Source: Halolactibacillus halophilus
GTDB taxonomy: Bacteria > Bacillota > Bacilli > Bacillales > Amphibacillaceae
Assembly: GCF_900115605.1 (NCBI RefSeq)
Contig: NZ_FOXC01000007.1
Coordinates: forward strand, 1-64,000
Direction of reading: 5' to 3'
DNA: 64,000 bases
The translations under genes were made by a program, and so were the position numbers. The notes beneath the pieces were generated by a model, which searched no databases, was not told the origin of the DNA, and was given only the letters and a program-made list of their open reading frames with translations. Of this stretch, positions 17,193 through 26,202 are shown piece by piece (the first letter of the stretch is position 1; every line of letters begins with the position of its first letter).

Positions 17193-17705
17193 TCACATGC
17201 TGTCATCAAGGCTAAAGGATTGATATCGTTCAGAAAAAACATCGTATAAGTCCACATGCCATACCGCTGCTTGTTCATCATATTCGATCTGGTCAATGAC
17301 GAATAGTTCAGCAGGATGAGAAGGAGTATCTTGATAGACTTTCTGAATGATCTGTTTTCTGGTTAAAGTCGTATCTTTTTGTGGAACGCGCATTGATTGG
17401 GTAATTTTTTTGGTCGTTGCTATTCGCGGATAGTGTTGGCTAATTGAGTGATACCAAACATCAACATAATCCCCAACATCGTACCGTTTTTCGTCTATAT
17501 TTACCCAAATTAATTCATAATAGCGCTCCCTGCCACCATATGCTCGCATATCTTTAGGATTTTCAGATTGGATTAATAAGCGCTTGGGTGTGGTTCGAAT
17601 CACATAACCCGTAAGGTCGGGGGTGGTCTGTCTATGTGAAATAAAGAGCCAAAGTGTTAAAATGCCTAAAGATAGAATTAAGATATAAAAAAATGATTGC
17701 TTCAT
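17193..17705 (-). CDS. Membrane-anchored DUF3221-like protein, 170 aa
   Basis: An N-terminal hydrophobic anchor (about residues 4-22, no lipobox) is followed by an extracytoplasmic beta-rich domain (GYVIRTTPKRLLIQ, DVGDYVDVWYHSISQHYPRIATTKKI). This resembles the DUF3221/YobA-type domain of Bacillus. A second C-terminal segment contains IDQIEYDEQAAVWHVDLYDVF. The function is unknown. The ribosome binding site is weak, so expression may be low. It is separate from both neighbours. Confidence 0.65.
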   Translation of the reverse strand: MKQSFFYILILSLGILTLWLFISHRQTTPDLTGYVIRTTPKRLLIQSENPKDMRAYGGRERYYELIWVNIDEKRYDVGDYVDVWYHSISQHYPRIATTKKITQSMRVPQKDTTLTRKQIIQKVYQDTPSHPAELFVIDQIEYDEQAAVWHVDLYDVFSERYQSFSLDDSM

Positions 17706-17825
17706 AAGTCACTACCCGCTCTCGAATAAAAATAGGTACATAAATAAGACGAGGCAACATCCTAAAAAGTTACAGTAAAATATGAATATTCTTATAAATT
17801 AGATAGGAATCATTGTAAATAGCAT

Positions 17826-17872
17826 AAAAAGCCCACTTAATCAAAGTATGAATCTCTGATTAAGTGAGCTTA
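17826..17872 (-). terminator. Terminator of the ACT-PFL operon
   Basis: Read leftward, AGCTCACTTAATCA pairs with TGATTAAGTGGGCT and is followed by TTTTTA. It lies about 45 bases past the stop. Confidence 0.85.
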
Positions 17873-17914
17873 TGGCTTGTTAAACTAGGTTGAAAAATAT
17901 TTTTTAATAGACGG

Positions 17915-19276
17915 TTAGTTAATTAGCGCCTGAAGTGGGGCGGGAATACGTCCACCACGCTTAATCATCTTTTCAGAACTGAAAGGTTTTACACCAATGA
18001 TTGGCGCACGGCCAAGCAAGCCACCAAATTCAACCATCTCTCCTTCATTCTTACCGACAACAGGAATGACCCTGACGGCAGTGGTTTTCTTATTGATCAT
18101 ACCAATCGCAGCTTCATCAGCAATAATAGCTGAAAGTGTTTCAGCTGGTGCATCGCCATTTAGCGCAATCATATCAAGTCCGACTGAACATACACAAGTC
18201 ATGGCTTCTAACTTATCTAATGTGAGAGAGCCGTCTTGAATACCACGAATCATACCATTATCTTCACTGACTGGGATGAAGGCACCGCTTAGACCACCAA
18301 CATAGGAACTGGCCATTGCACCACCTTTTTTAACAGCATCGTTCATTAGGGCAAGTGCAGCAATTGTTCCGTGTGTACCCACGCTTTCAAGGCCAATCTC
18401 TTCTAATATTTCAGCAACACTGTCGTTCATCGCATTCGTTGGTGCAAGTGATAAATCCATAATTCCAAATGGCACGTTTAGACGTTCAGCGACAACACGG
18501 CCAAGCAGTTCACCTGCACGTGTGATTTTAAACACGGTCTTTTTAATGACGTCAGCCACTTCGCCTAAATCAGCTTCTGGATAGCGCTTAAGTGCATTGA
18601 GTACAACCCCAGGTCCACTAACACCAACACTCAAGACAGCTTCTCCCTCACCAGCACCGTGGAAGGCACCAGCCATAAATGGATTGTCTTCAACGGGGTT
18701 ACAAAAAGCAACAAACTTCGCGCAACCAATACTATCTTGGTCTTTTGTTAATTCGGCTGTTTCTTTAATAACATGACCAAGTTGACCAACAGCATCCATA
18801 TTAATACCGGTTCTTGTTGTTCCAATTGATACCGAGCTACAGACACGATTTGTTTCACTTAAAGCGCGTGGAATAGCTTCAAGAAGTGTTTGGTCTGCTT
18901 TTGTCATACCTTTATGTACCAAGGCAGAGTAGCCCCCGATAAAATCAACACCGGTCTTTTCTGCTGCTTTATCAAGTACTTTTGCTAGTTCTACGGCTTG
19001 GTCAACACTTAAGTCACCTAAGATTTCAGCGATAGGTGTAATCGAAATACGTTTATTCACAATCGGAATCCCGTATTCTTTTTCGACTTGTTCAGCTATA
19101 GGCTTTAATTGTCCGGCATAACTCACAATTTTATCATAGACATTTGCCTTTACTTTTTCAAAATCACTATCTTGGCAGTTTCGTAAACTAATGCCCATTG
19201 TAACAGTACGAATATCTAAGCTTTCCATTTGAACCATGCGGATTGTTTCTTGAATTTCTGAATAATGAATGGCCAT
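17915..19276 (-). CDS. PFL-fold protein of the UPF0210/DUF711 family, 453 aa
   Basis: A conserved uncharacterised protein with the ten-stranded barrel of the pyruvate formate-lyase/RNR superfamily. Glycine-rich stretches are visible ([42 protein letters not shown]). Several cysteines are present ([11 protein letters not shown] region, [11 protein letters not shown]). No glycyl-radical RVxGY loop is seen, so it is unlikely to be a radical enzyme. It is almost always paired with the small ACT protein, as here (12-base gap). The length of 453 aa is normal. The operon sits behind a glycine riboswitch, which ties it to glycine or one-carbon metabolism. Confidence 0.9.
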   Translation of the reverse strand: MAIHYSEIQETIRMVQMESLDIRTVTMGISLRNCQDSDFEKVKANVYDKIVSYAGQLKPIAEQVEKEYGIPIVNKRISITPIAEILGDLSVDQAVELAKVLDKAAEKTGVDFIGGYSALVHKGMTKADQTLLEAIPRALSETNRVCSSVSIGTTRTGINMDAVGQLGHVIKETAELTKDQDSIGCAKFVAFCNPVEDNPFMAGAFHGAGEGEAVLSVGVSGPGVVLNALKRYPEADLGEVADVIKKTVFKITRAGELLGRVVAERLNVPFGIMDLSLAPTNAMNDSVAEILEEIGLESVGTHGTIAALALMNDAVKKGGAMASSYVGGLSGAFIPVSEDNGMIRGIQDGSLTLDKLEAMTCVCSVGLDMIALNGDAPAETLSAIIADEAAIGMINKKTTAVRVIPVVGKNEGEMVEFGGLLGRAPIIGVKPFSSEKMIKRGGRIPAPLQALIN

Positions 19277-19288
19277 GTTTTCCCCTCC

Positions 19289-19561
19289 TTAAATTCGGTG
19301 CATTGCTTGGAAGACGTCTTCTAATTGCACACTAATTGTTAAGTTCATTTCTGCTTCAACTTGTTCAAATGCTTCGAGTAAATCTTCTAATAAATCTTTG
19401 TTTTTCATTTCGACAATCATCATCATCGTAAAATAGTCTTGAAGGATGGTTTGGCTAATATCGTGAATATTCATCTTGTGTTTCGCTAATACGGTGGTAA
19501 CTTTTGAAATAATTCCTACTTGGTCTTTTCCTACTACTGTGACTACTGCGCGTTTTTGCAT
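19289..19561 (-). CDS. ACT-domain protein, UPF0237 family, 90 aa
   Basis: A single ACT domain (VVTVVGKDQVGIISKVTTVLA, then NIHDISQTILQDYFTMMMIV), the fold that binds amino acids in GcvR-like regulators. It is the standard partner of the PFL-like protein downstream. The start at 19561 lies 8 bases after GAGG; a GTG at 19570 overlaps that site. The glycine riboswitch directly upstream suggests glycine as a plausible ligand, by inference only. Confidence 0.88.
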   Translation of the reverse strand: MQKRAVVTVVGKDQVGIISKVTTVLAKHKMNIHDISQTILQDYFTMMMIVEMKNKDLLEDLLEAFEQVEAEMNLTISVQLEDVFQAMHRI

Positions 19562-19591
19562 GTCTTTCACCTCGTATTAAATATTTTATGA

Positions 19592-19745
19592 ATAAAAAAA
19601 GATTGGAGTCAATCCCCAATCTCAAAAGACAAGAAGCTTATTAGCTTCATTTGTCTTCTGTCCTTTTACCTGAGATTGTGAATCCTTCGGTGCCGTCATT
19701 AGAGCGGTCTCTCCAGAAGTTGCTCCCACTATAGTGTCACCCATA
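19592..19745 (-). ncRNA. Glycine riboswitch (single aptamer) with expression platform
   Basis: Read leftward from about 19745. The aptamer core is GGAGAGACCGCTC, then GGCACCGAAGGATTCACA, then TCTCAGGTAAAAGGACAGAAG, the hallmark boxes of the glycine riboswitch. P1 is CTTCTG (19714-19719) with CAGAAG (19655-19660). Next come a hairpin AAGACAA/TTGTCTT enclosing GAAGCT/AGCTTC and a terminator AGATTGG/CCAATCT (19601-19622) followed by seven Ts. The 3' side of P1 shares bases with the middle hairpin, so ligand binding can change which hairpin forms. A second tandem aptamer is not obvious. The controlled genes are ACT and PFL. Confidence 0.9.
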
Positions 19746-19832
19746 ATGATCGTTGCGACTTATTTAATTACTAAGCATCGTACCAAGTTTTTCAGAAAAG
19801 GTCAACCACTGTTTTAGTCAAAAAAATTGGAC

Positions 19833-19865
19833 AAGGGCGATGCCACTTGTGACATCGCCCTTTTA
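19833..19865. terminator. Strong hairpin without an intact gene beside it
   Basis: A perfect 10-bp GC-rich stem AAGGGCGATG/CATCGCCCTT is followed by TT on the + strand. It probably ended the gene whose remnant lies at 20001-20162 (minus strand), or acts in both directions. Confidence 0.65.
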
Positions 19866-20000
19866 AAGGTAAAAATATTTGTTTTACTACAAACTGCCAC
19901 GGTAGTTCATTCTAAATGCTTCTAACTTAAACACATAATCCCTACCTCTATTATGTTCTTACGACTCTTGAGTCGATCCAGTTGAATAAGTATTACGTTA

Positions 20001-20162
20001 TTATTGTTTATCAATTTGCAACCATGATAAAATCCATTCAATAATCGTGTCGTTCATCATACCGTCATGATGTGTATCCAAATCATCTAAAATGATGCCT
20101 CTTTTACCTTGACTTTTTAAGCCAACATTAATCATCTCATAAAAACAACAATCTGTCAATAG
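20001..20162 (-). pseudogene. C-terminal remnant of a hydrolase-like gene
   Basis: About 53 open codons without a ribosome binding site, ending in TAA at 20001-20003. The translation contains FYEMINVGLKSQGKRG, then ILDDLDTHHDGMMND and TIIEWILSWLQIDKQ. The spaced Asp/His and C-terminal amphipathic helix look like the end of an alpha/beta hydrolase, but the match is weak. The upstream frame closes at TGA (20163-20165). I see nothing else between the riboswitch and the next gene. Confidence 0.45.
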
Positions 20163-20290
20163 TCACGAGTAGATGGAACGAATTAAATTAAAGAGAGTTT
20201 TAACATCGATAGTTTAAGTTGAACATATCTAAACTAGTGTCAATCATGAAAAAATGGTATGATTAAAACGATTGTTAGGGGGGATGAGCT

Positions 20291-21034
20291 ATGACAAAAC
20301 AAATAAAATTAGTAGCATTAGACTTAGATGGAACACTGGTAGAACACGGTGGTAAGGTGGTGACACCACGGTTAATTGAAGCGGTCAAAGCAGCAAAAAA
20401 GCAGAAAGTTGATGTTGTGATTGCGACAGGTCGTCACCGCACGACAAGTTTACCTATTGCCGAAACACTCGAGGTCGATCATTTAATTACATTAAACGGG
20501 GGAGAGGTCTGGACAACGCGCGGAGAGTTATTGCTTAGACAATCGATCCAACACGGTGATGTTGAAAAAATTATTAGACAATTTGACCGCTTAAATAGCC
20601 ATTTCTGGTTAGTAAGTGACCAAGGGGTGTTTCGACACCAATTACCTGATAATTATTTAGAACATGAGTGGATTAAGTTTGGTTTTGATATTTTAGATGA
20701 GCAATTACGTGAGGAAGCGACGCGTTATTTTAGTGCGATTGAAACGCTTGAATTAACTAATTCAAGCCCGACAAACATTGAAATTAATAGCCGTGGAACC
20801 CATAAACGTCAGGCGATTGAGTGCTTACTAGAAGCAAGAGCGCTCGATTTTAGTCAAGTCATGGCCGTGGGTGACAGTATGAATGATATTAAAATGATTG
20901 AACATGCTGGTTTTGGTGTCGCTATGGGTAATGCTCAAGCGGAAGTGAAAGAAAAAGCTGACTTTGTGACGACGCGTTTTGATGAGGACGGGGCAGCGCT
21001 TGCGATTGAAAAAATGTTGTCAGGACATTTTTAA
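20291..21034 (+). CDS. Cof-type HAD-IIB phosphatase, 247 aa
   Basis: Cytosolic haloacid-dehalogenase phosphatase of the Cof/YkrA group. Motif I is ALDLDGTLVEHG (nucleophile Asp), motif II is VIATGRH, motif III uses Lys in GTHKRQAIE, and motif IV is GDSMNDIKMIEHAGFGVAMGNA. The cap domain lies between. Such enzymes dephosphorylate sugar phosphates or cofactors such as FMN and PLP; the substrate cannot be assigned. A GGGGGG-type ribosome binding site lies 7-8 bases before the ATG. It is monocistronic. Confidence 0.88.
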   Translation: MTKQIKLVALDLDGTLVEHGGKVVTPRLIEAVKAAKKQKVDVVIATGRHRTTSLPIAETLEVDHLITLNGGEVWTTRGELLLRQSIQHGDVEKIIRQFDRLNSHFWLVSDQGVFRHQLPDNYLEHEWIKFGFDILDEQLREEATRYFSAIETLELTNSSPTNIEINSRGTHKRQAIECLLEARALDFSQVMAVGDSMNDIKMIEHAGFGVAMGNAQAEVKEKADFVTTRFDEDGAALAIEKMLSGHF

Positions 21035-21071
21035 TATTATAAGGCTATGAGAAAGTTGATATGAGAAAAAA

Positions 21072-21119
21072 ATGAATTTTTAAAAAATTCATTTGCATCT
21101 GGCCTAAATCTGTTATAAC
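21072..21119 (+). promoter_or_regulatory. gnd promoter region with palindrome
   Basis: A 21-nt perfect palindrome (21072-21092: ATGAATTTTT, A, AAAAATTCAT) directly abuts an extended -10 promoter: TTGCAT at 21093-21098, TG at 21111-21112 and TATAAC at 21114-21119. The palindrome may be a regulator site. Confidence 0.5.
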
Positions 21120-21219
21120 TTAGTATATGTAACGTTGGGGTTTCATGTGGATAATTTGCGCAAATATCAAAATCCACGTATGATAGAGATAGAATCAACT
21201 AGATAAAGGAGCTAAAAAC

Positions 21220-22641
21220 ATGACAAAACAACAATTTGGTGTCATTGGTCTTGCGGTAATGGGGAAAAATTTGGCTTTAAACGTAGAAAGCCGAGGATAC
21301 TCTGTATCTGTCTTTAACCGTACGTACAAAAAAACAGAAGATTTTATGGCAAACGAAGCCAAAGGAAAAAACTTCTTTGGAGCAGAAACGATTGAAGCAT
21401 TCGTGGACTCATTAGAGAAACCACGTAAAATTATGTTGATGGTTAAAGCAGGTCCAGCAACAGATAAAACAATTGAAACACTTCGTCCGTTACTTGATAA
21501 AGGTGATATTATTATCGATGGTGGAAATACATTCTTCCAAGACACGATTCGTCGTAACAAAGAATTAGATGAATCAGGTATTCACTTTATCGGTACGGGT
21601 GTGTCTGGTGGTGAAGAAGGCGCGCTTAAAGGCCCATCAATCATGCCAGGTGGTCAAGCAGAAGCATACAAACATGTGGCACCTATCTTAGAAGCAATTT
21701 CAGCTAAAGTTGAAGGCGATTCTTGTGTAACGTATATCGGACCAAACGGCGCCGGGCACTATGTGAAAATGGTGCATAACGGCATTGAATATGGTGATAT
21801 GCAGCTGATCGCAGAAGCTTATTTCATTCTAAAAAATGTTCTTGGACTATCAGCAGAAGAATTACACGATGTCTTCAAAGATTGGAACCAAGGCGAATTG
21901 GATTCATACTTAATTGAAATTACGACAGATATCTTTACGAAAAAAGATGATGAAACAGGAAAACCAATGGTTGATGTCATCTTAGACAAAGCAGGACAAA
22001 AGGGAACAGGTAAATGGACAAGTCAAAGTGCGCTAGATTTAGGGGTACCACTTCCTGTGATAACAGAATCTGTTTTTGCTCGGTTTATTTCAGCACTTAA
22101 AGATGAACGAGTGAAAGCAAGTAAGATTCTTTCAGGTCCTTCAGCAGAATCTCTCCCATATGAAGGGGATAAAGAAGAATTAATAGAGGCGATTCGTCAA
22201 GCGCTTTATATGAGTAAAATCACCTCATATGCTCAAGGGTTTGCCCAAATGCGTACAGCATCTGAAGAGTATGATTGGAATTTGGATTACGGTGAAATTG
22301 CGATGATTTGGCGCGGGGGTTGTATTATTCGTGCGCAGTTCTTACAAAAAATCAAAGAAGCCTTTGATCATGACAAAGCACTCGCGAACCTTATGTTAGA
22401 TGATTATTTTAAAGACATTGTTGAGAAGTATCAATCATCATTACGTAAAGTGTTAGCCATTGCCATGGAGCGTGGTATTCCAGTACCTGGTTTCGCCGGA
22501 GCGTTGGCTTATTATGATAGCTACCGTACTGAAACGTTGCCAGCTAACCTTATTCAAGCACAACGTGATTACTTCGGTGCTCACACATATGAGCGCGTTG
22601 ATAAAGATGGAGTCTTTCATACGGAATGGTTAGATAAATAA
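21220..22641 (+). CDS. gnd: 6-phosphogluconate dehydrogenase (decarboxylating), 473 aa
   Basis: Oxidises 6-phosphogluconate to ribulose 5-phosphate and CO2 with NADP+ in the oxidative pentose phosphate pathway. The Rossmann motif is [15 protein letters not shown]. The substrate segments are [21 protein letters not shown] and [22 protein letters not shown], which contains the catalytic Lys. The C-terminal helical dimer domain includes [13 protein letters not shown]. Full length for the family. It converges with zwf, the preceding step, so both oxidative-branch genes sit side by side. A clear AAGGAG site lies 8 bases before the ATG. Confidence 0.97.
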   Translation: MTKQQFGVIGLAVMGKNLALNVESRGYSVSVFNRTYKKTEDFMANEAKGKNFFGAETIEAFVDSLEKPRKIMLMVKAGPATDKTIETLRPLLDKGDIIIDGGNTFFQDTIRRNKELDESGIHFIGTGVSGGEEGALKGPSIMPGGQAEAYKHVAPILEAISAKVEGDSCVTYIGPNGAGHYVKMVHNGIEYGDMQLIAEAYFILKNVLGLSAEELHDVFKDWNQGELDSYLIEITTDIFTKKDDETGKPMVDVILDKAGQKGTGKWTSQSALDLGVPLPVITESVFARFISALKDERVKASKILSGPSAESLPYEGDKEELIEAIRQALYMSKITSYAQGFAQMRTASEEYDWNLDYGEIAMIWRGGCIIRAQFLQKIKEAFDHDKALANLMLDDYFKDIVEKYQSSLRKVLAIAMERGIPVPGFAGALAYYDSYRTETLPANLIQAQRDYFGAHTYERVDKDGVFHTEWLDK

Positions 22642-22685
22642 AAGTACTCACCGTTGTTAAAGACGTGTGAAGCTGAAAATATAAA

Positions 22686-22726
22686 AAAGTCGCTGACAGG
22701 TGTTTAAATACCTACCAGCGACTTTT
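22686..22726 (+). terminator. gnd terminator
   Basis: AAGTCGCTG pairs with CAGCGACTT, with inner AGGT/ACCT pairing, and a TTTT tail follows. Confidence 0.85.
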
Positions 22727-22786
22727 CGTGTTGGATTAATAATTTGGTAATTAAGGAAGTTTAAAATTACTAACGCTAGTAAATAC

Positions 22787-22826
22787 CTAAAACAAAAAGC
22801 AGGCCATTGGTCTGCTTTTTGTTTTA
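22787..22826 (-). terminator. zwf terminator (bidirectional)
   Basis: AAAACAAAAAGCAGGCC and GGTCTGCTTTTTGTTTT form a 17-bp stem with an ATT loop, 12 bases past the zwf stop. Confidence 0.85.
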
Positions 22827-22837
22827 AGGCATACAAC

Positions 22838-24331
22838 TTATGATTGCTCACCATCGCGAGAACATGTTTCCCACCAGTGGAAACCATCTTTATTTAACAA
22901 TTGTTTGGACACGTCTGGACCATTCGTGCCAGAGGCGTAATTAGGGAAATCAGCTTTTGTTTTTTCCCAGCGATCAGTAATCGTATCGACGAATTTCCAA
23001 GAAAGAGCGACTTCATCAGCGTGAACAAAACTTGTTGAATCGCCATTTAAGCAATCATTAATTAATAGCTCATAAGCTTCTGGTACTTCAACATTTTCTG
23101 AACTCTTATCATAATGCATCGTAATCGGTTTACTTGTCATACCGTAATCTGTTTTCTTTGCATTTAAGTGCATCGTAATCCCTTCATCGGGCGCCACATG
23201 AATGACTAAGAGGTTGGGATTGATGGTTCCTTCATTATCCTTATACAAGTTCAGTGGCAAGTCTTTAAATTGTACCACAATTTTTGTGCATTTTTCTTTC
23301 AGTCGTTTCCCTGTTCTGACATAGAAAGGTACACCAGCCCAGCGGAAGTTATCAATCATAAATTTACCCGCAACAAATGTTTCAGTATTAGAGTCAGCTT
23401 CAACACCATTACTTTCGCGGTAGGCATTGACTTCTTGGTCATTGACGATTCCTTTATCATATTGTCCTCGAACGAAATAGTCATCAACGTGCTGTTCACT
23501 TAATGGACGAAGGCTACGCAATACTTTGACTTTTTCATAACGGATATCATCTGGATGAATTTTTGCGGGTGGTTCCATCGCAACAAGTGATACCATCTGT
23601 AGGAGGTGATTTTGAATCATGTCACGCAGAGCTCCAGATTCATCATAATAGCGTCCACGTTCTTCTACTCCTAATACTTCACTTGAAGTAATTTGGACGT
23701 TTGCAATATACTGGTTATTCCAAAGCGGTTCAAACATCGCGTTTGCAAATCGGACGATTTCAATGTTTTGGACCATTTGCTTACCTAGGTAGTGGTCAAT
23801 ACGATAAATTTGGTCTTCATCAAATGCTTGACCGATTTGGTCATTGAGTGCTTGTGCAGTCTCATAGTTGTGTCCAAATGGTTTTTCAATTACGAGGCGT
23901 GACCACCCTTTGTTGTCGGTAAGGCCTTGAGATTTTAAATTTGCGGCAATGGGTCCAAAGAAGTTTGGTGCCATAGCCATATAAAATAAACGATTTTCAC
24001 CTGCTTGATGTTTGTGATCAAGTTCTGTAATAAAGTTATCGAGTTTTTGATATTCTGATAAATGTTGAGCATCAAACGGATTATAATGGAAATGCGAGGC
24101 GAAATCATCATGATCGATGGAATCGTCTTGATACTCTTTAATTGATGCTTTAATATTGTTTCTAAAATCTTCTTGCGTTAATGGCCTTCTAGCTACCCCT
24201 ACAACCGCAAAATGATCGGATAATTTTTTATTACGATATAAACGGTACAAAGCAGGGTACAATTTACGATTAGCTAAATCCCCAGTTGCTCCAAAAATTA
24301 CAATAATAGCTCTTGGTGTGTCTTGTGTCAT
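22838..24331 (-). CDS. zwf: Glucose-6-phosphate 1-dehydrogenase, 497 aa
   Basis: Makes 6-phosphogluconolactone and NADPH from glucose 6-phosphate. The dinucleotide motif is FGATGDLANRKLYPAL. The active-site segment RIDHYLGKQMVQN holds the catalytic His and substrate Lys. FYVRTGKRLKEK is the conserved glucose-6-phosphate/NADP-binding stretch. The length is normal. It lies convergent to gnd, with paired terminators between them. The ribosome binding site (AGAGAGGTAG) is a little far from the ATG. It has its own promoter region upstream (24332-24420). Confidence 0.97.
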   Translation of the reverse strand: MTQDTPRAIIVIFGATGDLANRKLYPALYRLYRNKKLSDHFAVVGVARRPLTQEDFRNNIKASIKEYQDDSIDHDDFASHFHYNPFDAQHLSEYQKLDNFITELDHKHQAGENRLFYMAMAPNFFGPIAANLKSQGLTDNKGWSRLVIEKPFGHNYETAQALNDQIGQAFDEDQIYRIDHYLGKQMVQNIEIVRFANAMFEPLWNNQYIANVQITSSEVLGVEERGRYYDESGALRDMIQNHLLQMVSLVAMEPPAKIHPDDIRYEKVKVLRSLRPLSEQHVDDYFVRGQYDKGIVNDQEVNAYRESNGVEADSNTETFVAGKFMIDNFRWAGVPFYVRTGKRLKEKCTKIVVQFKDLPLNLYKDNEGTINPNLLVIHVAPDEGITMHLNAKKTDYGMTSKPITMHYDKSSENVEVPEAYELLINDCLNGDSTSFVHADEVALSWKFVDTITDRWEKTKADFPNYASGTNGPDVSKQLLNKDGFHWWETCSRDGEQS

Positions 24332-24546
24332 TGGCTTTAACTACCTCTCTTTTATAGAATAAATGTTTAAATGTCGTATGTAGTCCTTCTCTATATTTAA
24401 CATACCACTTTCAAGCCTTTAGATAAACCATTTTACATTTCTCTCTGTTTAAAGTTATAATTTTAAAGATGGTTATGTTCTATCTTATCATGTATTCAGA
24501 AAATAACAAATAATTTTACAATTATTCTTTATAAGGGGAGAAATTT

Positions 24547-25311
24547 ATGACAATGTATAGCGGTTACTTAATAGATCTTGATGGGACGGTTTATAACGGT
24601 ACGGAAAAAATACCAGCAGCAGTAGAGTTTGTGAAAGTATTAAACGAGAAGAAGATCCCGTATCTATTCTTAACCAATAACTCCACAAAACATCCACGTG
24701 ATGTAGCGGAAAAGCTGCGAGCAATGGATATTGCGGCAACTGAAAATCAAGTATTAACAACAAGTATGGCAACTGCAAAGTATGTTAGTGAGCAACATCC
24801 AGGAGCGAAAGTATATCCAATTGGTGAAGAAGGTTTAATCATGGCTTTAGAAGCAGAAGGTCTCGTGTTAACGGATGATGATCCCGATTATGTCGTCATG
24901 GGTCTTGATCGCGAGATTACTTATGAGAAGTTATCGATTGGTGCTCTTTCGATTCGAAATGGTGCTAAGTTTATCGCAACTAATGGAGACATTAAGTTGC
25001 CAAGTGAACGCGGATTTTTACCGGGTGCAGGATCAGTTATTTCCGTGTTATCTGTTACAACAGAAGTTGAACCAAAATTCATTGGAAAACCTGAGCCGAT
25101 AATGGTTGAACAAGCACTTGAGGTCTTAGGCACGGATAAGGCTGAAACGTTAATGATAGGGGATAATTATTACACGGATATTTTAGCTGGTATTAATGCA
25201 GGGGTTGATTCACTCCTGGTATTTACTGGGGTGACAAAGTTGGCGGATTTACAAGCGATTGATAAGCAACCAACGTATACGATTCAATCATTAGCGGATT
25301 GGAAATTTTAA
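24547..25311 (+). CDS. yutF: NagD-like HAD-IIA phosphatase (TIGR01457 type), 254 aa
   Basis: Cytosolic HAD phosphatase like B. subtilis YutF. Motif I is IDLDGTVYNG, motif II is FLTNNSTK, motif III Lys is in FIGKPEPIMVEQ, and motif IV is GDNYYTDILAGINAG. The C2 cap lies in the middle. The family removes phosphate from small sugar or nucleotide phosphates in vitro; the cell substrate is unknown. GGGGAG lies 7 bases before the ATG. The small YdbC/PC4-like gene follows after 28 bases and is probably co-transcribed. Confidence 0.88.
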   Translation: MTMYSGYLIDLDGTVYNGTEKIPAAVEFVKVLNEKKIPYLFLTNNSTKHPRDVAEKLRAMDIAATENQVLTTSMATAKYVSEQHPGAKVYPIGEEGLIMALEAEGLVLTDDDPDYVVMGLDREITYEKLSIGALSIRNGAKFIATNGDIKLPSERGFLPGAGSVISVLSVTTEVEPKFIGKPEPIMVEQALEVLGTDKAETLMIGDNYYTDILAGINAGVDSLLVFTGVTKLADLQAIDKQPTYTIQSLADWKF

Positions 25312-25339
25312 GTTTTTTTGAGAGGAGAGAGGACATTAG

Positions 25340-25555
25340 ATGGCAATTTCATATGAGATTATTAAACATTTAGCGGTATTATCCGAAAATGCATCAGGTT
25401 GGAAAAAAGAACTCAATCTTGTATCATGGAATAATCGTGAACCAAAGTATGATTTACGCGATTGGTCAGATAATCATGACAAGATGGGGAAAGGTTTGAC
25501 GTTATCAAAAGAAGAGGTTGAAGAACTGAAACGGGCTTTAGAATTAATAGAATAG
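25340..25555 (+). CDS. YdbC/PC4-family nucleic-acid-binding protein, 71 aa
   Basis: Short protein matching the YdbC family, whose Lactococcus member has the PC4/Whirly-like fold and binds single-stranded DNA. The core is ASGWKKELNLVSWNNREPKYDLRDWS (the beta-sheet edge with Trp and basic residues), followed by the C-terminal helix LSKEEVEELKRALELI that forms the dimer. GAGGAGAGAGGAC lies before the ATG. It may be part of an operon with yutF. Confidence 0.8.
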   Translation: MAISYEIIKHLAVLSENASGWKKELNLVSWNNREPKYDLRDWSDNHDKMGKGLTLSKEEVEELKRALELIE

Positions 25556-25644
25556 ATATTAGAATTTATCTAAACATTATGCTTGAAATTTTTAAAATAG
25601 GGTATAGAATCATATAAGTGTATAAAACAAGGAGGACAAAGTAT

Positions 25645-26130
25645 ATGTTTAAAAAATTATTCGGTAAAGAAGAAAAAATTGACCATGAAGTACTCGTATC
25701 ACCTATGACTGGAGAAGTGGTGGATGTAACAGAAGTACCCGATCCAACTTTCTCTGAAAAAATGATGGGTGACGGTATTGCTTTTAAGCCGACAGATGGT
25801 GAGGTAGTTGCGCCTATTGGTGGCGAAATCGTGAACTTATTCCCAACAAAACACGCGATTGGTATTAAATCTAAAGCGGGTGTCGAGTATCTTATTCACA
25901 TCGGTTTAGATACAGTTATGTTAGATGGTGAAGGGTTTACCGCACACGTAAGTCAAGGAGATAAAGTGAATGTTGGCGATAAATTGATTACGGTTGACTT
26001 AGACTTTGTAGCAGAAAAGGCAAAGACGATTACACCGCTTGTGATTACAAGTGATGTCGGTTCGATTGAAAAAGATATTAATAAATCAGTGGTAAAAGGT
26101 GAAACAGAAGTTTTAACAGTTCACCTATAA
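25645..26130 (+). CDS. crr: PTS glucose-type EIIA component, 161 aa
   Basis: Soluble EIIA-Glc protein that passes phosphate from HPr to EIIB of sugar transporters. The fold is recognised by VLVSPMTGEVVDV, GDGIAFKPTDGEVVAPIGGEI, THAIGIKS-like KHAIGIKSKAGVEYLIHIGLDTV and the C-terminal TPLVITSD. The phosphorylated His is the one in LIHIGLDT and the assisting His is in KHAIGIKS. GGAGG lies 9 bases before the ATG at 25645; an upstream in-frame codon at 25618 precedes that site. It stands alone, not fused to EIIBC, so it may serve several permeases. Confidence 0.93.
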   Translation: MFKKLFGKEEKIDHEVLVSPMTGEVVDVTEVPDPTFSEKMMGDGIAFKPTDGEVVAPIGGEIVNLFPTKHAIGIKSKAGVEYLIHIGLDTVMLDGEGFTAHVSQGDKVNVGDKLITVDLDFVAEKAKTITPLVITSDVGSIEKDINKSVVKGETEVLTVHL

Positions 26131-26152
26131 GCTATGTGATAAATGAACCTGT

Positions 26153-26187
26153 AAAAAGCGAAGACATTTGGTTGTCTTCGCTTTTTA
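26153..26187 (+). terminator. crr terminator
   Basis: A perfect 13-bp stem AAAAAGCGAAGAC/GTCTTCGCTTTTT with an ATTTGGTT loop. Confidence 0.9.
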
Positions 26188-26202
26188 ATGTTGTCAAGTC
26201 CG

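Noticed and set aside
17915-19276. Glycyl-radical enzyme (pyruvate formate-lyase)
   Set aside because: The PFL-like fold family here has no glycyl-radical loop and no activase gene nearby; UPF0210 proteins are not radical enzymes.
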